Source of the DNA: JAYZQT01 sp964412235
GTDB taxonomy: Bacteria; Pseudomonadota; Alphaproteobacteria; MPNO01; UBA830
Assembly (NCBI GenBank): GCA_964412235.1
Contig: CAYPNT010000109.1
Span: 1-7,464, forward strand
Direction of reading: 5' to 3'
Length of the DNA: 7,464 nt
Both the position numbers and the translations under genes were made by a program. Below are positions 6,334 to 7,464 of the stretch, piece after piece (the first letter of the stretch is position 1; every line of letters begins with the position of its first letter). The notes beneath the pieces were generated by a model. It saw only the letters and a list, made by a program, of their open reading frames with translations. It searched no databases and was not told the DNA's origin.

Positions 6334-6918
6334 ATGGACCGTAAACAAATGCTGCCATCCGTTGAGAAGTTTGTTTCCGAATTTCGGGCTGTCTGCGAGA
6401 AAACGGATGGTGATGAACGCTGGCAGGACTGCAAAGTTTTACTGACAGAGTTACTTAACGACCCCAAGTTGCAAGAACATGCGCAAAATTGGCCAGTAGG
6501 CGGTTTTGACGGCAAGAAAGTGGATAACCTCCTCTTTTACGAGGATCCTGATCACGGATTTGTAATCAACGGCTTAATTAAAAATGCTGGCGGTCGGGCG
6601 ATGATACACGATCACGGGAAGGCTTGGACGATATACGGTGTTCTGGCTGGAGAGGAGCGTGTTGTTCGCTATAAAGAAGTTACCAAAGAAGACGGAGAGG
6701 TGGGGTTCAAAGAAAAATCCGCCGTTAGATGCAGTCCGGGAGATGTTGATGTTGTCGGCCCATGGGAAATTCATTCCGAATATGCGGGCGATGAAAAATC
6801 CATCGCCGTTATAATACGAAGCCAAAAATCGGGTACTTTTGACCAGTACCGATATTTGGATGATGGCGGTAAATCGAAATTTGGGGGTCCCAACCAAGTG
6901 CCCTATGACTTGGGCTAG
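6334..6918 (+). CDS. 3-His cupin protein, thiol (cysteine) dioxygenase-like
   Basis: This 194-residue protein is a predicted metal-binding double-stranded beta-helix protein. Residues 91-106 contain H92-D-H94 followed by a hydrophobic strand and GVLAGEE, and a third histidine, H147, lies in WEIHSE. The HxH to His spacing (53) is close to that of cysteine dioxygenase (H86, H88, H140), and bacterial 3-mercaptopropionate dioxygenases also carry an HDH motif followed by G-V-L-x-G, so an Fe(II) three-histidine site is likely. An alpha-helical N-terminal segment (about residues 1-50) precedes the barrel. It also resembles proteins described only as predicted metal-dependent enzymes of the DSBH superfamily, so the thiol-dioxygenase role is an inference. 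AGGAAGGA (6318-6325) sits 8 bases before the ATG, a strong ribosome site. The gene is divergent from the SDR operon and ends 8 bases from the converging FMN oxidase gene. Confidence 0.85.
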   Translation: MDRKQMLPSVEKFVSEFRAVCEKTDGDERWQDCKVLLTELLNDPKLQEHAQNWPVGGFDGKKVDNLLFYEDPDHGFVINGLIKNAGGRAMIHDHGKAWTIYGVLAGEERVVRYKEVTKEDGEVGFKEKSAVRCSPGDVDVVGPWEIHSEYAGDEKSIAVIIRSQKSGTFDQYRYLDDGGKSKFGGPNQVPYDLG

Positions 6919-6926
6919 GCAAAGGA

Positions 6927-7464
6927 TCAGCGTGGCCCTCTAATTTCTTCCGGTAAAAATGGAAAAGCGGATAGTTCATTAGAAGCATCCACCGCTACTG
7001 CTTCCTTCACAAAGCTCGAATCAAGTTCATCAATTGATGTAACGCCGACAAGTCCCATCGCGTTTTTAATTTCTGCTTCCATGATCTCTAAGGCACGTAC
7101 GAGTGTTGCTTGGCCACCCGCCGCTAACGCCCAACCTTGAAAACGCCCAAGGGCGACGGCGGTCGCTCCCATTGCAATAGCCTTTAATACGTCAGTCCCG
7201 CGAACAAACCCACCGTCGACGACTATTTCAGCCTGGTCGCCTACGACTGTTGCCACCTCTTTAAGGATTGAGATAGTGCCGTCGCCGTGATCCATTTGGC
7301 GACCGCCGTGATTTGATACATAGATAACGTCGACACCGTGTTCCAGGGCGATTTCGGCATCTTCGGCTGTTTGAACACCCTTGAGAATAAAAGGAAGCCC
7401 CCCCCTTTCTCGCATGCGGTCCATCCAATCCCAGGTTAAACCTGCCTGATGGATACGGAGTTCC
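6927..7464 (-). CDS. FMN-dependent alpha-hydroxy-acid oxidizing protein, C-terminal part
   Basis: This is the C-terminal half of a lactate/glycolate oxidase-type flavoprotein that oxidises an L-2-hydroxy acid to a 2-keto acid. The frame is open to the window edge: 178 residues are visible, including 13 codons upstream of the first in-window ATG at 7424, which is internal and not the start. Numbered from the edge, FILKG gives K28 and SNHGGRQ gives H52 and R55. The spacings of 24 and 3 equal those of K230, H254 and R257 in spinach glycolate oxidase, so about 200 N-terminal residues lie beyond the window. The FMN phosphate-binding segments VDGGFVRGTD and ALGRFQGW-LAAGG follow; the GRFQGW form differs from the more usual GRP-x-LWGLA, probably as a subfamily trait. 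The substrate (lactate, glycolate, mandelate or another) is undetermined. Confidence 0.92.
   Translation of the reverse strand, partial: ELRIHQAGLTWDWMDRMRERGGLPFILKGVQTAEDAEIALEHGVDVIYVSNHGGRQMDHGDGTISILKEVATVVGDQAEIVVDGGFVRGTDVLKAIAMGATAVALGRFQGWALAAGGQATLVRALEIMEAEIKNAMGLVGVTSIDELDSSFVKEAVAVDASNELSAFPFLPEEIRGPR

Noticed and set aside
6912..6938. GGGC/GCCC inverted repeat between the 3-His cupin and FMN oxidase genes as a bidirectional terminator
   Set aside because: Only 4 bp with a long spacer and no T tract on either strand.

Overview
The window looks like a piece of an uncultured bacterial chromosome, probably a pseudomonadote. That guess rests on protein style, moderate G+C, ATG starts with short purine-rich ribosome sites and dense packing. 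No rRNA, tRNA or phylogenetic marker is present to confirm it. It is almost entirely coding, and every recognisable gene is a catabolic or redox enzyme. I see no insertion sequence, phage gene, CRISPR array or RNA gene.

Region A (1-3780, + strand) is a molybdenum-hydroxylase operon. It starts with the end of a small iron-sulfur subunit (CoxS/XdhC type), followed by a complete 802-residue molybdopterin-binding large subunit whose start overlaps the small-subunit stop (ATGA). Ten bases later comes an amidohydrolase of the ACMSD (aminocarboxymuconate-semialdehyde decarboxylase) type with all metal, catalytic and substrate-arginine positions present. The FAD subunit usually found with these genes would lie upstream, outside the window.

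Region B (3795-6239, - strand) is converging on A with a 14-base gap. Read in its own direction it holds a classical SDR dehydrogenase, a small cupin, and an NAD-dependent epimerase/dehydratase-like extended SDR. Region C (6334-6918, + strand) is a single 3-His cupin resembling thiol dioxygenases, divergent from B across a 94-base promoter region. Region D (6927-7464, - strand) is the C-terminal half of an FMN-dependent alpha-hydroxy-acid oxidase, converging on C with an 8-base gap.

Together the genes suggest an uncharacterised route for a carboxylated aromatic, heterocyclic or sugar-acid-like compound: hydroxylation by the Mo enzyme, decarboxylation by the ACMSD-like enzyme, NAD-linked oxidations by the SDRs, 2-hydroxy-acid oxidation by the FMN enzyme, and cupins in unknown steps. 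The substrate cannot be read from the sequence.

The most unusual feature is at the left edge. In the small subunit, three of the four cysteine codons that should hold the plant-type [2Fe-2S] cluster are changed (to Ser, to an in-frame TGA, and to Phe), while the four cysteines of the second cluster and the whole large subunit are intact. Each change is one base away from TGC. Decay, sequence error, an internal-start short form, or (least likely) selenocysteine recoding are the options.
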